A stretch of 64,000 nucleotides of DNA from JAEZHK01 sp964575255 (GTDB taxonomy: Bacteria > Bacillota > Clostridia > Christensenellales > Aristaeellaceae), in assembly GCA_964575255.1 (NCBI GenBank), contig CAZNPZ010000005.1, forward strand, positions 45,063 to 109,062, given 5' to 3'. The position numbers were made by a program, and so were the translations under genes. Shown piece after piece: positions 61,905 to 64,000 of this stretch (positions are counted from its first letter, which is position 1; each line of letters opens with the position of its first letter). The notes beneath the pieces are model-generated. The model had not been told where the DNA came from. It did no database searches and was given only the letters and a program-made list of their open reading frames with translations.

Positions 61905-62771
61905 TTACAGCGCCTTCGCGAAGAAGTCCGCCGTGCCGCCCACGACGGTGTTCAGCACGTCGGTCTTGTCGGAGTAGAAGCCGTAGCTGTGGCCGTCGCC
62001 GGTGGCTTTGACGACTTCCGCGCCCAGCGCGTCGGCGACCTTCTGGGAGACTTCAATCGGCGGAACCACGGTGTCGTCCTCGGCGTAGATGACGAGGGCT
62101 TTGCCCTTGAACGCGGCCGCCGCGGCCTCGGTCGGGTTTTCCACGGCCTCAAGATCGGAGAAAAACTGCTTGCCCAGTTCCTGCACCTGGCCGTAGATGG
62201 TGGTGAAGGTGAAGAAGCCCTTCGCTTCGGCTTCCGCCTTCATGGTATCCCAGTTTTCCGAGCCGCCGAACACCGGCTTCAGCGCCTCGGTGGACGCCGC
62301 CGGGGCCAGGAGCCCAACCGCCTTATAGGGCGCGTCGCCCGCGGCCAGGAGTTCCAGCGCGATGCGGCCGCCCATGCTGTAGCCAAAAAGCCCGATGCGC
62401 GTCGGGTCGACGGGGTAGTTCGCGAGCGCGTATTCAAGGGAAGCCTTGACGTCCGCCTTCATGTTGGTCAGGTTGTTGTTCTGGAAGGATTCCTTGCTCT
62501 CACCGCAGCCGGGGAAATCCATGCGGATGGAAGCGATGCCCTTGTCCGCGAGCGCCTTGGCGATTGCGCCGAAGCCGATGTTCTCCTCGCGGCTGCCGCC
62601 GTGGCCGTGGCACAGGATCACCAGCGGGAACGGCCCTTCGCCCGAGGGCAGCACCACCGTCGCGGGCACTTGCGCGTCGCGGGAAGAGATGGAAACGACC
62701 TGATCCTCAGCCAGGGCGGGGATGGCCAGTACGAGCGCCAGCGCGAGCAGCAAGACCCAAATTTTCTTCAT
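61905..62771 (-). CDS. Secreted alpha/beta hydrolase
   Basis: The 288-residue product has a signal peptide (MKKIWVLLLALALVLAIPALAE). The hydrolase core has H-G-H-G-G-S as oxyanion loop, nucleophile F-G-Y-S-M-G-G-R, acid in Y-A-E-D-D-T-V-V-P and base in D-G-H-S-Y-G-F. This is the dienelactone-hydrolase/BAAT-type esterase pattern. It acts outside the cell on an unknown ester or peptide. ATG 62771 has GGAG 8 nt upstream; GTG 62780 overlaps that site. Confidence 0.85.
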   Translation of the reverse strand: MKKIWVLLLALALVLAIPALAEDQVVSISSRDAQVPATVVLPSGEGPFPLVILCHGHGGSREENIGFGAIAKALADKGIASIRMDFPGCGESKESFQNNNLTNMKADVKASLEYALANYPVDPTRIGLFGYSMGGRIALELLAAGDAPYKAVGLLAPAASTEALKPVFGGSENWDTMKAEAEAKGFFTFTTIYGQVQELGKQFFSDLEAVENPTEAAAAAFKGKALVIYAEDDTVVPPIEVSQKVADALGAEVVKATGDGHSYGFYSDKTDVLNTVVGGTADFFAKAL

Positions 62772-62815
62772 GATTTCCACTCCTTTTCCTCATGGATATG
62801 AAATCACCTTGTTAA

Positions 62816-62844
62816 AGTATACCATTGAGGCAGTGTCGCGTCCA
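62816..62844 (-). promoter_or_regulatory. Promoter of the secreted hydrolase gene
   Basis: On the minus strand TGGACG (62839-62844), 17-nt spacer, TATACT (62816-62821). The -35 is a partial match. Confidence 0.55.
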
Positions 62845-62980
62845 CACATTTTCACGGATTTCGCCACCTGCGCCGGGCAATCGCTGCGCATCCGTTTCAT
62901 TCTTGTGAAATCGCAGGAATGGATTTTCATACCGTCAAAACAGGTTAAATCCGTGGGTGTTGCGAGCGCTTTACGGCTTC

Positions 62981-63017
62981 GCCTGAAACATTCGCGCGTA
63001 AAATATTCATTTCAGGC
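62981..63017. promoter_or_regulatory. Inverted repeat upstream of the Liv-type gene promoter
   Basis: GCCTGAAA (62981-62988) and TTTCAGGC (63010-63017) are perfect inverted repeats 11 nt upstream of the -35 at 63029. This spacing suits a regulator site. No regulator gene is seen. Confidence 0.45.
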
Positions 63018-63028
63018 AAAATTTTGGC

Positions 63029-63057
63029 TTGACACAGGCGTGAAAGTTGCATATACT
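63029..63057 (+). promoter_or_regulatory. Promoter of the Liv-type binding protein gene
   Basis: TTGACA (63029-63034), 17-nt spacer, TATACT (63052-63057). The leader to ATG 63229 is about 165 nt and contains GCCGCG-ATGA-CGCGGC (63080-63095) and a T6 run near 63168. Confidence 0.88.
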
Positions 63058-63228
63058 CAATCAATAAAAGACGCACCGAGCCGCGATGACGCGGCCCGCG
63101 TTCATGAATACTGACGTGCAAAACAAAGCGACGACGCTTCTCAAACGCCCTTACGGCCCTTGGGAAGTTTTTTATTATCAGGTTTCGGACGGGTACCCGC
63201 CCGGAGAATAAAAAGGAGGCGTCCCTTT

Positions 63229-64000
63229 ATGAAGCGAATGCTCCCCAGGATCCTGTCGTTTGCGCTGGTAGTCCTGATGCTCTCCGGCATGATGGCCGTC
63301 GCAGGCGCTTCAGCGCTGCCGGTGATCAAAGTTGCCAGCTGCACCCCGCTGTCCGGCAGCCAGTCGGCGCTGGGCGGGTCGATCAAGAACGGCATCGAAC
63401 TGGCGCTCAAAGAGCGCGTCGAGGAGTTCAAGGCGCTGGGCTTTGACCTGCAGTTCCTGCCGATGGACGACCAGGCCGACCCGAAAGTGGGCGTCAGCAA
63501 CGCGCAGCGCCTGATCGAGGATCCGGAAGTGCTGGCGGTCGTCGGCCACTATAACTCCGGCGTCGCGATCCCGTCCTCCGAAGTGTACAACTCGGCGGGT
63601 CTTGCGATGATCTCCCCGGCCAACACCAACCCGGACGTGACCGACCGACAGCTGCCCACCGTCAACCGCATCTGCGCCCGTGACGACGCGCAGGGCCCCG
63701 CCGGTGCGGACTTCCTGTTCGGCCTGGGCAAGAAGAGCGTGTTCGTCCTGCAGGACAAGACCACCTACGGCCAGGGCGTCGCGGATCAGTTCAAGATGCG
63801 CTTTGAGGCCATCGGCGGCGAAGTGAAGGGCTACGAAGGCATCACCGCCGGCGAAGCCGATTTCTCGGCTGTCGAGGAAATGATCCGCGCCAGCGGCGCG
63901 GAGGCCGTCTACTTCGGCGGCATGTACCCGGAGGGCGCGCTCCTGATCAAGCAGCTCAAGGAAAAGGGCATCGACGTGGTGTTCCTGGGCCCGGACGGCA
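63229..64000 (+). CDS. Branched-chain amino acid ABC transporter substrate-binding protein (3' partial)
   Basis: From ATG 63229 (AAGGAGG upstream) the frame is open to the window end, giving 257 residues of a usual 380 or so. It has a signal peptide (MKRMLPRILSFALVVLMLSGMMAVAGA) without a lipobox cysteine. The LivK-type fold is clear in VASCTPLSGSQSALGGSIKNGIELALKE, LEDPEVLAVVGHYNSGVAIP-like sequence, ISPANTNPDVTDR and GKKSVFVLQDKTTYGQGVADQFK. It captures leucine, isoleucine, valine or a related amino acid outside the cell. The permease and ATPase genes should lie just past the right edge. Confidence 0.92.
   Translation, partial: MKRMLPRILSFALVVLMLSGMMAVAGASALPVIKVASCTPLSGSQSALGGSIKNGIELALKERVEEFKALGFDLQFLPMDDQADPKVGVSNAQRLIEDPEVLAVVGHYNSGVAIPSSEVYNSAGLAMISPANTNPDVTDRQLPTVNRICARDDAQGPAGADFLFGLGKKSVFVLQDKTTYGQGVADQFKMRFEAIGGEVKGYEGITAGEADFSAVEEMIRASGAEAVYFGGMYPEGALLIKQLKEKGIDVVFLGPDG

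Noticed and set aside
1..64000. tRNA, rRNA, transposase or phage genes
   Set aside because: No acceptor/T-arm pairs, rRNA-like stretches or recombinase motifs were recognised by eye. A tRNAscan-SE and Infernal run would settle this.

Overview
The window is GC-rich DNA from a strictly anaerobic, low-oxygen-adapted member of the Firmicutes, most likely class Clostridia. The evidence is an electron-bifurcating-type [FeFe]-hydrogenase operon, strong AGGAGG ribosome sites with sigma-A style promoters, an Na+-pump decarboxylase beta subunit, a LytR-CpsA-Psr cell-wall enzyme, and a short gene for an alpha/beta-type small acid-soluble spore protein at 26201-26365, which points to an endospore-forming lineage. 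Two runs of exactly 100 N (2551-2650 and 20537-20636) sit inside tandem repeats, so this looks like a scaffolded draft or metagenome assembly. I see no rRNA, tRNA, CRISPR array, transposase or phage gene. Genus cannot be fixed from sequence alone.

Layout. 1-9069: most of one giant secreted, acidic protein made of about 14 visible two-module beta-sandwich-like units of roughly 214 residues, some identical at DNA level. 9217-9934: remains of an altronate/mannitol dehydrogenase gene. 9934-14720: a secreted NlpC/P60-like protein, an LCP ligase, a polytopic membrane protein and an aldo/keto reductase. 14935-18181: a ydjG-ydjH-ydjI-like membrane-stress operon without its PspA gene. 18424-24483: a broken oxidoreductase, a small secreted protein, a zinc-ribbon/repeat/TPR membrane protein, a structured 120-nt intergenic element and two repeat-scaffold proteins. 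24597-28524: Hsp33, a methyltransferase, the spore protein, a YesL-like membrane protein and a D-lactate-type dehydrogenase.

28682-36638: esterase, amino-acid permease, DeoR regulator followed by an esterase/condensation-domain/zinc-ribbon gene trio, and a DEAD-box helicase with a repetitive RGG-like tail. 36701-42719: a ribose-type sugar ABC transporter, mannose-6-phosphate isomerase, and a divergent ROK repressor with a clear palindromic operator between it and manA. 42728-45856: GNAT relic, DUF5655-like protein, a fused uridine-kinase-like protein, an ECF S component and an SseB-like protein. 46025-51039: the hydrogenase operon (hndA, GHKL ATPase, hndB, hndC, hndD order). 51921-53252: decarboxylase beta subunit plus a 40-residue gamma-like partner. 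53453-56394: a small secreted protein, a membrane-anchored M1-peptidase-like protein that has lost HEXXH, and a ROK sugar kinase. 56473-64000: a four-domain peptidoglycan-binding protein, a MATE pump, a multi-hairpin intergenic element, an M19 dipeptidase, a cytochrome b5-like lipoprotein, a secreted hydrolase and the start of a Liv-type amino-acid binding protein.

Taken together the genes describe a sugar- and amino-acid-fermenting anaerobe that disposes of reductant as H2 and D-lactate, invests in the cell surface, and carries several uncharacterised secreted proteins. The strongest candidates for undescribed biology are the two structured intergenic elements (21858-21978 and 59948-60155), the giant repeat protein, the solitary Na+-pump beta/gamma pair, and the DeoR-linked esterase/condensation/zinc-ribbon operon.
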